Origin: Lagopus muta
Taxonomy: Eukaryota > Chordata > Aves > Galliformes > Phasianidae
DNA length: 64,000 nt
NCBI RefSeq assembly: GCF_023343835.1
Contig: NC_064434.1
Location: 11,389,505 to 11,453,504, forward strand
Direction: 5' to 3'
A model generated the notes under the pieces. It had not been told where the DNA came from, made no database searches, and worked only from the letters and a program-made list of their open reading frames with translations. Numbering within the stretch: position 1 is the stretch's first letter; the number at the start of each line of letters is the position of its first letter. A program made the translations under genes and the position numbers. Below, one piece after another: positions 36,131 through 50,723 of this stretch.

Positions 36131-39100
36131 AACCAGGGCTCTGTGCAAACTTTCTGTGAATCTTAGACTTCTTTTTTTTTTTTTTTTTTCCTGTTCATTA
36201 TTTTATTTCTGAAGGGCTGTTTGGAGTGGCAATGACTTTTAAGAGCTTAGGTTGGGTGAATGGCAGAGCAAAAAACGGAGCTAAAGCCTGAACCTATTTT
36301 CAATAAATCTTTGTAAGAAATTTGTGCATCTTGAAAAATGTGAGCAATTCATTTTGAAGGATCCATTAGCAATGCAACACGTGGTGTTATTTATGCCTCC
36401 CACAAATGCCACTCTGGTTTTGTCAGTCTTGAGTTTATAAATGTAACCCCTAAGTTTACAGTCCTCACATCTGTTGAACAGCATCAGTGTATCGTGAGAG
36501 TTGTCATATATGGACTACATGATGAAATATGTTCTATGATACTGGGACCTGGCGTTTGGTCCCCTATTTATCTGTGGTGAGCTCTGAAAGACTGAGTCAT
36601 AGCTGGGTGCTGAAGTTTGCACGCTTTAATAATGCTGTGGAGGTGGTTTGGTGTTTGGGGATATGTAGCCCTGCACTGATTTATTTTTTTTTTTAGGTAA
36701 CAGCAATCCTGTACTGTCCTATAGAACTCTGGTACACACACATTCAAGTTGTTATTAGAAGCTTTTAAATATAAATATATATATAATTTATGGAATTTTG
36801 GAGGGAAAGTCTTTCTTCTTCTTGAATTACAACTTGAATTCATAAATTATTTGAGTGGCCTGTTTTACAATTAGATGCCTTAAAGCTGGTGATGGTGTTC
36901 TTAAAACTCCTGTGTGATAGCACTCTGCTATCTGTATTTTTTTTCTGTAGAAAAAATGAGAAACATGGAACTTCATTTGTGCATCCGTTCAGCACTGTTA
37001 TTGCCAGGACTGTTCTGGAGAATTCTATCTCTCTTGCACCTGACTGCTTTTGGCACCTGCAGACAGGAGTGTTCCCACTGGATTTGAAAGCCTTGTTTGG
37101 CTAAGAAATAAATAAGAAGTGCAAACTATTTATTTAAACTAAAGGAAGAAGAATTTGCAGTGGCTTTTCTCTCTTCCCTCCTCTCATTATTTTCGTTGAT
37201 GCATGAGGTGCATCAATTAACTATGAGGTGCAAGCTTGTTTCTATGTCCCATTTTCAACTTGAAGTAAGTTAAGCTCACAGCTCTGACTTCCCAGGAGAG
37301 TACAGCAGACAACATCTCATAAACTGTTCTGTAGTGGTAAGAAACCTTTATTTCACATGCAGTGGTGTTAATTAGGCCACAGGAAGGGTGACATGTCCTG
37401 TGATCAAGGCATTCATCTGAGGTGAGGGAAATCTGATTTTCATGGGTTTTTCGTTCTTTGATCCAGGAAATGCTCAATTTCATACCATCAGTGGGTGTAG
37501 TCTAGAACAGACAGTGGTCTGTTGGCTCTGCCCTGGCATGTGGACGTGTGACTGTGAGCCAGCCTTGTAGGCCCGAGACCACTTACCACCTGGTGCTTTT
37601 ACTTCCTTCATGGTTGCTTTGCTGATGTTCTTAAATTGCTCTATGGTGCTCCAGGGTGTGCTCTTGCCTTCTCATCTGAAACTTCAGAATTATCTGACTC
37701 CTTCCCTCATCAGTTTATGAAAGGGATGACTTTCTGCTTTACTCCAGGAGAGGCTTGAAGGTTTTAAAACCTTTTTTTAATAACATAACATACCTCTTGA
37801 GCTTCCAAGTGTAAACTGCAGGCTTCTCAACTTTGTTTCCTGTTGGGTTAGAGGGCTTCCTGCTTACCATCCCAGTTACTTAAAGTTCATAACTGAAATT
37901 ACTGTAGCCATGATTAGAATTCTCATGAGAGTCCATTTTTGTGCTTCTATTCTCATATTAACTAGTAAATCTAAAAAAAGCTTAGATTTTGGAGAAGATA
38001 AAGTCCAGAATTTGGCACGTATGCTGTGATTACCTTCCAAAAATAGTCGTTATTTTGGAGTTAGGACATGATTTGAACATAGTTTGATTCAGTTGCCTGA
38101 CACAATCGTCTGAGATGCTTTATGATGTCCACTGTATCCTTGGGTAGAAGATTCAAGAAGTAGAAAAAAACCACGTCCTGCTTGGTGAAAGGTCTGCTGG
38201 GCAGCTTGGATGTTATATATAAAGTTGATGCTGAGGATATTTCATTTAGCACTTGTTACTTACACAGCTGAACTGAGCCCAGAGTGTAGGATCACAGCAT
38301 CTCAAAAACCATGTAGTTACAACCTCTGAAGACTGCTGTGTGCTAAGATTACTCTTTTATAGGCTGAATGTGTTTACATTGGGAAATAGTGGGAAGGGAT
38401 GCTTTTCTTGTTTTTCGAAGTCACTTCAAAGAAAACTTACTTTCTGTTTTCTTTATTGCATGTGTGTTTGGTAAACAGCCTGATCATTCTCATTTTCATT
38501 TTGCAGCAACCCCACATTAAGTCTGGGAGGCTAGCTTGAGTTAATAGCTTTCTGAGAAGGGAGCAGAAAGTATGTCTTCTGGTTTCTCTTATGCATATTA
38601 ATAGTGGGGAGCTGTGGGGCAAAACTTTATTACTATCAGCTGTTGGCTGATAGGGAAATGCTGAGTGGTGGTACCATTATGAGCTGATCCTGTCTCATGT
38701 CAATTGATTCCAGAATTGTATTTAAACAGCCATCGTAAGAGATGTGCAGTGGTATTTATCATTTGGTTTGTTATTTGGTACAGATGATTTGCTGTTCCTA
38801 ATTTTTTGGAGGTTTTCTGCTTTGGGATTTGGGGGAGGGAAAAGATTTATTGTAATAATTCTCAGTTGTGCAAACCTGTTTAGGTTGTAGAAGACTAGAT
38901 TGTTGAATTTGTTGTGCTTCATTTCCGTGGCGAATCCGATTTTGTATCAGTTACGCTTCCTCCCACCCACATATACATAGTCTGACTTCTTGTACTGCTT
39001 TGTTTGACAAGTTCACAGTGCTTTACTCAAAGGATCACCTGTAGACTGCTGGTGACGCCTTTAGTTAAGGATTGCATTATGAATACGTGCATCTTTGGAA

Positions 39101-40147
39101 GTTTCTGGAAGCAAGACTTTAGCCATGTTCCTAACAACTGATTGGCAGGGGAGGAAATGGGAACTGGCATTTTGCAACCATTTTTCCTGTATTTTTATTA
39201 TTAAAGCATAAATACCCTGTAGGACTGGAGCACTTCCCTCATCCTCTCAAAATACTATAATAAAGCAGAGCTCTGTAATATCAATTACTGCGGGGACGGT
39301 TTGTGATTCCAAATGAGAGCATGACTGGGAAGCTGGAAAATGAGTCTCTCAAAATGTGTTTCGTGCTCTGAATACATGAGAGGTCTTGTTGGAGTGCAGT
39401 GCTGAGGGTTTATATTTTTAATTAGAGAAGATGTTACGGAACAGTAAGTGGATTTTTTTTATCAACGCTTTTTGTACTCAAGAGGAAAATAGAAAGTGTT
39501 TCCTAATTTTGAATATTCTGGGGTATTGCTGCCTGTAGAAAAGGTTTGTATTTCTGCAATTAGTTAGGCATAGTATTTTAAATTTTGTATCCAAAAGACA
39601 TGGAGAGAACATACATGTGATAGGCCTTAGAAGTACGGATAATGTTTTTGCCCATGTTTATACCGTGAGACAAAATTGATTGTGGTCTGACTACTTAGGC
39701 CTTTGTTTTTCTGTGGTTTTGATTCATTGCAGCACAGACAGTATCATGTTGTCCTTTACTGAACTAAAAGTAAATCTGCCTAAAAAAATCCCCTTTTGTT
39801 CTGCTGCTGAGGAACACTGTGGGCTGCCAAATCCTGGCGTCTGACTCACCACAATCGTAATAAAGTGTTTGTACTTCTGCAACTGCAGTTATTCTGTGTT
39901 TTCTAATAAGGCAAAGGGACACCTACACATTAAAATACTACTTTTTAAAAATACATGCCTTGTTTATACTGAAAGAGCATTTCATCAGAAAATGACTAAG
40001 TACCTACTGGTGATACTTAAAAGCTTCCCAAGAGTAAGCAATAATCTTTAACAATAACCAAAATATATTTACATTTTTAACAAATTTCATTTTCCATGTA
40101 ATAGCAGTGATAGACTGTTTTGTCAGTGAACTTCATGCACTTGGGGG

Positions 40148-40168
40148 AAAAAAAAAAAAAAAAAAAAA
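40148..40168. repeat. poly-A tract (21 bp)
   Basis: A run of 21 A follows TTGGGGG. A second A-rich AAAC microsatellite lies nearby at about 40240-40278. Confidence 0.93.
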
Positions 40169-40719
40169 GGATAATTTTAATTTTTTGGCCATCTGATCTG
40201 ACCAGATAGTGATAACTGGGAAGACTGTTTCCTTCCTTCAAAAAGAAAAAAAAACAAAACAAACAAACAAGAAAAAAACACCTTATGGACAGAGACTGAC
40301 CTGGCCAGTGCTTATCTATGTTATTAATTTCTGGTGCGTGGGCTGCAACCCAGCAAGCGTAACTGTGTAATTGAGTTCAGTTGTTTGCAGGGTGAGTTCC
40401 AAGAAAAGCAGTCAAATAAAACATGGAATGATTTCTCATCAGCTGAGGAAAAGAAGGTGGTTCTGAGTCAATGACAGGTACGTGTGAGGCTGCCAAATTA
40501 AGTACCTGATTGCACAGAGCATATCTGCTACCCAGCTGGCCTGGGTGATGCACCCAGCTGCCTGTTGTTGGAGAGGAAATGGGAATTACTACAGCTTCTT
40601 GATCTCATTACCTGTATGTGGTGAGGAAATGTGCTTTCTTATTTCTCGATTCTTCAGCTTTTTGTAATTAGGAGTCCTCTCTTACAATTTAAAATTTTAG
40701 CTGTTTTGATTAGCAGTGA

Positions 40720-40802
40720 TTTTTTTTTTTTTTTTTTTTTTTTTTTCTATTGATAGACCAATGTTGGGTTTTTTGTTTTTTGGGTGTTTTTTTTTTTTTT
40801 TT
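40720..40802. repeat. poly-T and T/G low-complexity cluster
   Basis: T27 at 40720-40746 is followed within 25 bp by T-runs broken only by G (GGGTTTTTTGTTTTTTGGGT) and another run of about 16 T. The template strand would be a long A-rich block. Confidence 0.9.
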
Positions 40803-41400
40803 GCCTTTTTGCTTGATTAATAAGGAGTGTTGTATGTTACCTTTTCTGAGTTTTCTGCTAATGGTATTTCAACAGTTTACTTGAAAAGGCCAAACTGCGT
40901 CACGTCATTTGTATCTTTCTCCACCTCTGCCCTCTGCACCCATGTTTGGTGCTGAACAAAAAATAAAGTGCACAAAACTGGGAGTGGGTGCTGGGCACAA
41001 GGCAGGGTACAAAGCACAGAGAAATATATGAGTAGAAAATACGATAGTTCACAGGAATGCATTTTAATTGCTGCTCTGAGTCATACTATCACTACAGCTG
41101 TTTCGGAAAGAAGACATTCATATGCTAATGGTAGGACATTCACACGAGGAAAGATGACGTTTGATAAGCAAACACAAATATATTACACAACTCTCTCTTA
41201 GTGTTTAGTACATTCTCTGGTTCAGTAAGCATGAAATATTCTATGATGTAATTATGTATGCCTTAGGTAAATGGCAATTGGTTCATGGCATGCTTCTTTC
41301 AGGGTATATATTCTTAATTCACTTTGGTAGGAAGGAGTGAGTAGCACTGAGCTTCTCGGTTCATGTGGCCGCTCAGTCCTGCTTGTGGAGCTGACTTCCT

Positions 41401-44400
41401 TTCTCCGTTTTTGTTTTTTTTTTTTCTCCCATAAAAGGAGAAAAGTGCTGCCATATGACTTGCTTCAGAGAGAGGATCACAGAAAGAGGAGCTGGGGGGA
41501 GATTATTCAGGTAGCTTTGTTTCTTGCACTGTTTCACATGCTGTTGGACATTCTGCTTTCCATGTTTAATTTCATATAACTGTCAGAGTACGTGGTAGTG
41601 TTCCCTTCAACTGACACTGAAATAAAACATTTCATTCTTAGAATTACTTTTTTGGTGTTTCTTTTTTGCTTTGTTTTTTATGTGTGTGTGCTACACGGGT
41701 GAGAGATTCTAAAGGGAGGCTGAATATAAATGTATTTAGAATGAAGAAGAAAAAAAAAAAACCCACATTTCTCTGGGATTAGGCTGTCCTCCAAACCTGC
41801 AGAAATGTTCCTTTCCTGCTGGTGATTAGAAGAATGACTGTGCGGTATTCTCCCATCTTGTGCCAGTGACTGTAGACAGGCATGCCTAAGTTTACTGCTT
41901 AATTTTGTACTGTTAAAAGTTCATTTTCCATTCACAAGAGAACAAAATATTCAGGGGATTCACTAAAGACTTGCCCAGAACTGAAATCTGGAAGTCTCAG
42001 TGCTTTTCCAGGACTGGAGGTCTTGCGCCCACTTACTCTGGGATCTTACAGTAACTTTCAGCAAGTGTTTTCTTTGTGATGCTTTCTAACAGAAAGTATC
42101 ATCCTCACATTGAGGGCAACATTGTCGCCACAGGGTGAAAACAAATAGCTCTAAAGTGCCACCAAGATTCTGCCCTGGTTTACCAGGTAGTGTTTGGTTT
42201 TTTATGTTTCAGTATCTAAGTGTACAGCCAGAACCAGTCTTAATCTGTCAACTGCAGCCATGCTCCCTGCTGATCTCCTCAATGTACTTTCAAAGCCATC
42301 TCCAAGTCAATCCATAGTATTGATTTAATTTGGTTCCAGCCAGTTGTACATTCCCTTTACTTGCTGATGCTTTGAACCAATTTGACTAGGAAGCATCTAA
42401 ATCAGCCTCTCTCTTCAAGCTCAGTCTAATGCAACATGTTTAATTAGAAAAGACAGCAGGATGGATCTACCTGTGGAAACCAAAATAGTCTTTTCTTTCA
42501 CAGCTGTGAAATTAAAGCTCTTTGACTTAAACGTTTACTTTTTTATGGAACAAAAACTTTTTTCAGGGAGTCTAAAGGCAACTGGAGAGAAGTAGTTACT
42601 GGTATTGAGCAGTTTTTTCATACCTTTGTCTTTTTTCTAATGTCACTGTAGATATTCTGCACTGCACATCAGAGAAAGAGAAAAACGGTCCAGTGATTTT
42701 GGAGTTAAAATCCATCTTTCTGACAAGATGGTTTAATACATTTTTTTCCACATCAGAACTAGGATTTAGGCCAAAATCTGTGAGAAACAGATGCCTTCTT
42801 CATGACAGCAATGCAATTGTCACTGAGATTTAATGAGTTTGTTACTTCACTTACATGGTGTGGCTTTTGTTGTGTTTTAGGTTTTTTGATCGTTTCTTCT
42901 GGAAGATCTGATAGTTTTCTGGTTAATTGGAGTGTAATGATCTTTGTGTACGTGCTCATAGGATTTGCTCCTGTCAGTGCTGGGGTAGATGAGGCATCTC
43001 TTCTCTCTCTTTGTAAGACAGAAGTACCTGTAGCTCAAGGTTCTACAATTAAAGTACTCCCAGGTAAATGGGCATAGAGGAGTTCATTGTCTGGAACGGT
43101 TACACTGGGCAGAGAATGAGAATAACTTTCAGAACTTAGTGAACTGGATTGGCAGCCAGTGGTCCAGTGAGTGTCAACATTGGGGTAGGTTTCACAGCAT
43201 AATAGGCAATTTTGCCAGTGCTGCTACATTTTAAGGCAATTTCAAGGTAAGCAGAGCTGAGACCAGGAGAAGCACAGATTGGGGTAATTTATAGGTATGC
43301 AGTTATGAAAGATATGCACGTTTTTGCACTCGCAGTAATTTTTCATTATCTTGTGTCACTGGGTAATGTGGCTTACATCTATGCAAAGTTTAAAACACAC
43401 TCATTCTTCCTCACTATAACAGTCGCGTCCACTTTGTGCCAGAGTAGTGAGCATTTCCCTTTGGAAAAATGTTACATGCTTTTGTTGTGTTCACAAGGAC
43501 TGTTGCTTCTGTTACTTTATATTTTAATTAAATCTAAATGCTTCTGATTTGCATTTGCATGATAAATAACACATTCTGGGTTTCTGATTTAGAATAAATC
43601 TGTGAAGATACCAGCGAGTCTATGAATTAATGAAGAAAGCACAGCAGATTATTTCATGAAACACTAACCTTGCAAAGTGTATGACTTGTTTCCTTGCCCA
43701 CCAGGCACGGACTTGCAGGTCAAGGTTGGAGAAGCAGAGTCCCAGCTGCTGCACATTGGCTAATTGTCAGCAGAGCTGTGCCCACTTTGTGCTAGCTGAT
43801 GGGCTGGACCAGTACTCTGCTGGCAGATATCCATGCTTGCTAAAAGGAAGAAGTTAAATGCTCTTCTTCAGTCTTACCTGAACATAAATAAATTCAAAAT
43901 GTAGAGAGTGCTAATTTTCACCTGCACTGCACATAATACACCTGGAAACAAATAGTCAACTATTTTACGTGTATTTCTTCATTTGAAAGTACATTTGAAA
44001 ACAGCAGCCTAGGTGAAGGCGTGATATTAGAACTAGAAGCCATCATGCCTGGAGAAGGTGACCTGTTGATTCTGAAGTACATTGGCAACTTATGGAATTA
44101 AATTCCAAAATGAAGTTCTCCAGGAACAACTGGGAACTATAATCATGATACATGTTTATAGTGGGATTTAAACAAGGAGTGGATATGGCATGTGCCTGTT
44201 TGTACTGCTAAAATTTAATACTGATCCTGACACACTTTTGTCCTTTGCCAACTAACACTCTCCCACATCGTGCCCAAGCATAGTTCTGGGGTTAGTATAG
44301 ACAGTGGACCATTTCCAAAAAGCTGTTTGGATCTGAGCAGGCTGTTCTGGAGGGACAGGATTTTAATTGCACAGCCACAAACTGTACCATGCTAGCTGGT

Positions 44401-47400
44401 GCCAAGCTCCAAGCATGGCTATTTGCTCTGCTCTGATTTCTGTTATATTTGCAGCCCCAAATCCTGCTTTTCAGGAAGCTGGGATCTGAGAGCTCCTGCA
44501 ATGGCAGGAGTTTCTGCAAAGAAATAAAATCAGTCAAATCTGAAGCTGAGAACCTGTATAAGCTGGAAAAATAATCCAGAGCAACCTTAAATCTTAAAAT
44601 AATTGAGTTTTGTATTGTTTGTACGAGAAAAGCCCAATGGAACAAACAGGTAATGAGTCATTTTAAAAGTTGTATTTAGAAAAATATATATATGAAAAAT
44701 AATGGTCTGGCATTTTAAATCAAAATGAGTAAATTAAATGTAAGCAGATGGCACTTGCAGTGTCCTCTGACCTCCTGATAATAGTGTAAAACTTATCCCT
44801 TTCCTAAGTTCTGCCTTCTCTTAACCAAAGCAGTAGTAACAACTTGCTAATACTAAACTGAATTTGAATGATTTAAGTTTTCCCAGGGGAATCTGTTTCA
44901 AGAAAATGTCTCAACTCTTTAATTGTCTGATTGCCTCTTGTCAAGTAGGTGTAAGTCTAACTTTGTATTTTGCAAGAACTAATGAGTTGATTTCTTTATT
45001 TTTATTATTTTTCTTAAGCAGCATTAAAGCTATTAGCAACCTAATATCTTAACAAAGTCTGGCCCACTGACAACTTATGGGTTGCATGTAGTCCGTGGTG
45101 TGCTTCCATCTGTCTCCCAGCCTCTTTGCTCTAGGAATAGTTGTGTGATTAGTGAAGGCTGCCTAGTGAACTCAGCACCTGTCTCTCCACCTGGGATGGA
45201 CCATGATTAGACATCTCTGGTCCACAGGGAGACAGTATGGTGGATGCTGCTTTCTGGGCTGGAATTCCTGATGTTGATGATGATGAGGTCATGTGGAGGA
45301 AGCAACAAGACCTAGATTAAGTGCTGCTGCTTAGTGGTGTGAACTGCTCTAAGATCTCCATCTTGCCATCCATCTCTCTCATCTTCCTGCACAATATTTA
45401 CGTACTACCAGCTTGATATGAAAGGTTTTAATAAGCCTGTGTTTCTCACTATACACAGTGCTGCTTTCTTTCCTTTCCCCCCTCTTCCTCCCCCCCATGA
45501 AATAGAGATTTGTAATTTTGTTTTGGAACTTGTACTTTCTACTTTTGGTGTGAATGAGTTCTAATATGTGAAATAATACTGCGGTTGCATTGTTACAATT
45601 CATAGCCTGACCTCTCTGTTACACGTGACATCTCATTTAACTCCAGTGTTTCAGTTTTGAACTGCAACTTTTTGTAGCCCATTTGCAAGTAGAATTAACT
45701 TGGCGTCTTTACTATTACTGCTTTATTGAATCCTGTTCATACAGTCTTAATTATTTCTTGCACAACAGGAAACTTTCAGAGTAACAGCTGTGTTTTGCCT
45801 AAAGTTTGAATTGGTTGTGAACTGTTACTGCTCAAATCCCTGAGTGTGGAATAAGTGTTAGCGCCAGCAGGGCCCCCAGACTACTGCTCTGACTTCGTGC
45901 TTCATTTCATAAATGCCTTTTGACTAGAGATAATTTAACATGGTCTTACCAAAGCAGCATAGAACTTTTTCTTCTACATTAATCTGTGATGATTTTCCTC
46001 CTTGTTGACCTCCTTCCTTTAAACTGGCATTCAGGGTGGTTGACTTTTTTTGTTGCGGTTCTATGAGTAAGCAGCAGCGTGTATTTGCTTTTGCGCATTT
46101 TCATTACGCTGGTGTTAAGGAAGCGATGACTTTGTGTTCTTCCTGACGCAAGAATTCTCATGCTGAAAAGAACAGTTGTTCAGTGATATGTTTGTTCACT
46201 CCATTTGAGTCACAGTGTTGTAGGGAATATACTGGTGTTCACTTATTAACATTTTTAAGGTGGTGTTCTATGATTCCCTTGGCTCTCCTCTGGAAGACTC
46301 TGATAGCAATCTGATTGTTTATCTCCACTTCTAAAGGAACATTGTGTTAAAGAGCAAAATCAGAAAATTGGAAGCTCTTTCAATTAGAGTAGTTTATTTT
46401 CTCTCTGCCACTCAGTGCCATCTCCATCAGCCCAAATGTTTCAGTAAACTTGCCTTGCGGGCCATTCCATGCATTTATTGCTAGCTGAACAAGATGTGCC
46501 TTCTGGCATCTACTTGTTATTTTTTACATGCCTGTTGCATACCCCTTTGTTGTGTTAGCTTTACTGAACCGGACTGGCATTGTTTTCAGTAGACATTTGA
46601 TTATTTTTTTTTATTTTAATTTTTAATTAGGATCAAAAGACATTTGGATATCGAGAATAAGTTTTTTAAAACGTTGAAAAGGCTTCTACAACATAAAGCA
46701 GGTTTTGTTAAAAATCTAATACAGTGCTAGCTCGTAACTGAGTTGTACTTAGAACAGTTAGTATAAACAGCAAGCTTGCTGTAGTTTCATGATTATGCTG
46801 AACAGGAGGTACTTCATTATAGTTGCTGGGCTTTGTTTCAAAAACTTGGTTTTTCTATATAAAAATGTATTTGGACTTCGTAAGTAACTGTTCTAGTCCA
46901 GCCAGTCTGTAAGCTTCTAGTAAACTTTATGCCTGCTGTAGGAGAGCTCATTTTTTCCTGCGTTGTCCTTTTTTTGTGAGAATAAGAGAATTGTTTGACA
47001 AATCTGCTTTGCTATCCATGAATATATGGAAAATATATGGAAATGGTCAGCATATTTGTAATTCAAGAAAAACTCACTTACCTTTCTGTATATCTACAAT
47101 GGATGTCAAGGTTTCCAGTTCACATCACCTGTACAATTCGGGATGACTCCTGTTCTGAACATAGAGATTTTTTTTAAAACAATCCAGTTAATTTGTTTTG
47201 CATTACACCAATTCTGAAGTTTGTCATATGTTTTGTCTTCTGTTCTTACATCATAACATCATTTTTCATTTCTTACAGCAGCTCTTCATTCCATACAGAC
47301 TAGATTTTTTTTCTGTCTCAATGATTCCAGCAATTCTTTATCTTAATTAATTTGGATGAATTGTTCTATAAATAATTAATTTCTTGAAAAGCATCTCTGT

Positions 47401-50400
47401 TCATATGTTTTACTGGAATTCTGAGAGACACATCCTATACATTTAGAGGGAATTTAGTAGTTGTTGACATTTGAATTGTGAACTTTGTAGTCCTCTTTTC
47501 ATTTAATACTTTCAAAAAGAAGTGGGAATTTAGCAGCTTTTTTCCCTCACTAATGCACTTCTCTTTTCTTTCTCGTGATACTGGGTTGTGAATTCAATTA
47601 AACTCTGTTGCCCCTGGCGTCAGTGGCTGAAAATGTCTGTTTTTTCAAATTGATTTCTCCTGATGATGGGTCTAATAAGTACAGTTCTGCAGATGCCTAC
47701 TCTGGCATGAGATTTTTAATTGATTAATTAATGTATTTGTTTAGAGTTAAGGTGCTTATCTATCTAGACTTTCCTCCGCTTTGTCAAACTGATTGAGGAT
47801 TTTTTTTGTTGTTGTTTCTCGTCTCCAAAGCAAGTGAATACAGTGTTGGAATAGTCTGTGCTGGACCTGCCCTTTCAAAGCTAAATTCTAGCTTTTCTTT
47901 CCTTTTTTCATCAGGCATTCAAGTTTCACACTCCTGTTTCTTTACCTGCACAGTGGAATCCTTTCTTACCATATTCATCCTTTCTATTCTACCAACTTCA
48001 CTTTCTCTCATCCCGTGTTGTGAATTGCTTTGTTTTCGTTCAACATGAATCTTACTCTGTTGTGGCTTGACCACTCTTTTCAGTTACTCTTAGTGACACA
48101 AAGTTTGGAAAGTAGCTAAACGCTCAGTAGCTGGAGTTAACACTAAGCCCTAAGTGAGATAAAGTGAGATACCCTCTTTGAAACTTTACCGTTCTTGCTC
48201 ACTTAGTGCTGAAGTGACTGAATCCTTCAGATTTGTCCTCAGTGTCAGCAGGTCAAGAGGAAAGGGGTGATGATTTCATGCACCTTTAATCAGTAGAGGC
48301 TGTGGAAAATTATGGTAGCTGATGCTGTCTGTGCCTTATAGGGCTGGAGGGTCAAAAAACTTCTGTTGCTTTATCATTGCTCCAGAGGAAATTGTAGTTT
48401 TCTGGGTTCTGTGGGTTTTTTCCAGACTCTTTTTTGTCCGTGGGTGTTCCTGTTTTGCCTGTTCACTGATTCCTCTTTCTTGGCTTCTTTCCCACGAGTT
48501 GTGAAGTTAAAACAGTAGAAAGGTTTTATCGATTCCTATTATTCAGTTCCTTGTAACTCTCCATGGAAACAGTTAAAACTGCCGAGAGTCATCCAGTTTA
48601 ACTCTACAGGACCTTCCTAAGCTCGGTGTGAGCTTTTTTTGGTATCCTAACCCTGTGAACAGTAGTTCACTATCCTGGTGCACTGTACTATGATAATTGA
48701 CCTTTTACTTCAGGGTTAACGCACAAGAGAAGATACATTCTCATTGCTTTTTAAAAAAGAAAAATTACTATAATGTTTTAAAGGCACTAAGGTAACTTTT
48801 TTTTTTTAATTATTATTTTTACTTATTAATTTAAACTTTCATTAATAACTATTCTTGTATCAAATTTTAAAATTCACAGGTTGCCATCTCTCTCTAAGTA
48901 TCAGGAAGGCTCTGGATCATCTTCAACAAGGTAGGAATCAGTTCAGCACCTTTCAATCTTGCACAGAAGTTGTTGAGCAGATTCAAACGTCACAAATAAT
49001 AAATGAATCAACCTCCTTTGAATGGCATCTTGTTATCCAGTTTTACTGTTGCACCTAACTGCTGCTTTCAATGCTGCATTGGCATAATATTCCTGCTTTG
49101 TGGCTTTAATTGTTTTTGGGTTTGGGGTTGTTTTTTTGTTGTTTTTTTTTTTTTTTGGTAGAACAAAAGAATGAGAATTTTTCTCTCTGTGTACTTTCTT
49201 TTCATTAATGCTACTGTTTGCTTTGAGTCATTTCACTGTTGCTATTAGGTTTTCTGTTTAGACTTTGGAACAGAATTGGCCTAGATTGAAAATGTTAAAA
49301 AAAAAGTTAAAAAAAAAATCCTAATATTGTTATAATTTAGGCCTTTTCCTGCTGCTTTTTTTTTTTCAGCTCTTGACCACATTCCCATTAAATTGATTCA
49401 AAAATAAATTTTGTATCCCCTCCACTGCTACAGAACTAGAGAGAATTTGCAGCCAGCAGCATAATAAAGCAATGCTGAAAGTACTTTTTTTTTCCCTAGA
49501 GAAGGGGAGTTCCCTGACTTGACCAGCTGCTAATTGGTATAAAGATTTGTTTACTCAAAGGAATTATTCCTAATTAGTTCTCTGTGTGGGTGCTGTACTT
49601 GAGAAATTAGAGTTTCATTCTGATTTAATTTAATCTGTCTTTGTAATGAATTATAGTACTTCGTAGTGAGGTATTTCGTTTGGGGTGAAGAAAAAAAAAT
49701 GCTACATCACTCCCTGAGCTTCAACAGGGGATTCTTCTTTGGAAAGTGTTGAAAAACTTCTATGTTTTGAAATGAACAAAAATCTGTAGTTAGATTAGGT
49801 ATGATTTTAGCCATATCTTTATAAGTACAGCCACAGAAACATAACCATGAAATTTTCCATACCAGAACTTAATTCAGCTGATTTATGGATCTCATGAACT
49901 TCCATTTTTCCATGTTCATTAGAATAGTGAATGAGAATATTTGTGAAAAAGACTGTGTGTGGAGCCATATTAGCAATGTTGAGGGCATGGCTGAAATGGA
50001 AGTTCTCTTCCTGTCTTTAGCAGATTACTTTCTCTTAAGTTGGTTTCAACTTTTTAGTTGGAGCAAACTTACACTGCTGTAAATTATTTTATTTAGGGAG
50101 TTGTAAAAGTGATGTAAGAGCCAGATCTCAGGAATAGTTGTCCCTATAGTTCCTTATGAAGTACCTAATCCATGTGTGTTCTTCTCAGCTTTCTTCCCAC
50201 ACATTTTCAAAAGGAAATAATCACTGTTGATCATTTAAATTTCATTCTTTATTTTTTAAATTTCAGAAGAGACTGGAAACTTCATTTATGAATTTAAATC
50301 ACTTCTGGTTAACTTCTTTCAATGTAAATATTGCTCTAAATAAATACAGCCATAAATAAGTAAGCAATTATTTACTTAGTGTGTACGTACAGCTGTACAC

Positions 50401-50720
50401 TAAATAGCTGTTATAATGTTCTGGAAATGTGTTATTTTTGTTATTTCATTATTATTTTTTTTAATTCTTAATGTAATGCATAATAGTACCAGTGAGTACC
50501 TGTGGCTGAACAATCTTGATAACTGCATGTTAAAAAATTGAAATTAAATTGAATTTGTTCTGAAGAATTATATAGCATAAAAATTAAGTTAAATATCTGA
50601 CTTCTTCAACCTCACAGGAATTTTTAATGGAATTACTTTATAGATTTGTGGATACTTCATATTTCATTTTTAAAATAAAATTTCAGTTTCCAATTGAAGG
50701 AATGTGGTGTAACTACTTCT

Positions 50721-50723
<3 letters not shown>
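41401..50723 (+). other. probable long intron, second part
   Basis: No CR1 and no identifiable gene. Several open segments flanked by plausible splice signals occur: 41438-41510, 42881-43063, 43198-43246 and 48880-48930 (see findings). None resembles a protein family I know. A 117-codon minus-strand frame at 44292-44645 has no splice or family support. T-rich low-complexity tracts occur near 41411-41425 and 49130-49157. Confidence 0.45.

Larger units (their letters stand above)
33521..41400 (+). other. probable long first intron, first part
   Basis: No exon is clearly supported and no CR1 is present. The + strand is T-rich, as expected for a transcribed region. Homopolymers include A18 at 33932-33949, T18 at 36172-36189, A21 at 40148-40168 and T27 at 40720-40746 with further T runs to 40802. 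Splice-like motifs with open segments occur at several places (e.g. 34200-34241 and 36889-37104) but none fits well enough to call. A weak CTCF-like motif lies at 36118-36130. Confidence 0.5.

Noticed and set aside
36889..37104. Possible terminal exon with good acceptor (TTTTTTTTCTGTAG), stop and AATAAA-like signal
   Set aside because: Entered from the proposed phase-0 first exon it hits a TGA at the third codon. No other supported upstream exon supplies the right phase, and A/T-rich DNA gives many AATAAA matches.
38285..38335. GGATCACAGCATCTC resembling a CR1 3' end
   Set aside because: Only about 15 bp resemble CR1 and none of the following landmarks is present, so it is treated as chance.
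40386..40490. Strong donors CAGG|GTGAGT and ACAG|GTACGT near 40.39 and 40.48 kb
   Set aside because: The upstream segments have in-frame stops or no suitable acceptor in the needed phase, so no coding exon can be built. A non-coding exon cannot be excluded.
44292..44645. 117-codon minus-strand open frame
   Set aside because: No domain, no family resemblance, no flanking splice signals that fit, and it lies on the strand opposite to the inferred transcription. Length is within chance for 64 kb.
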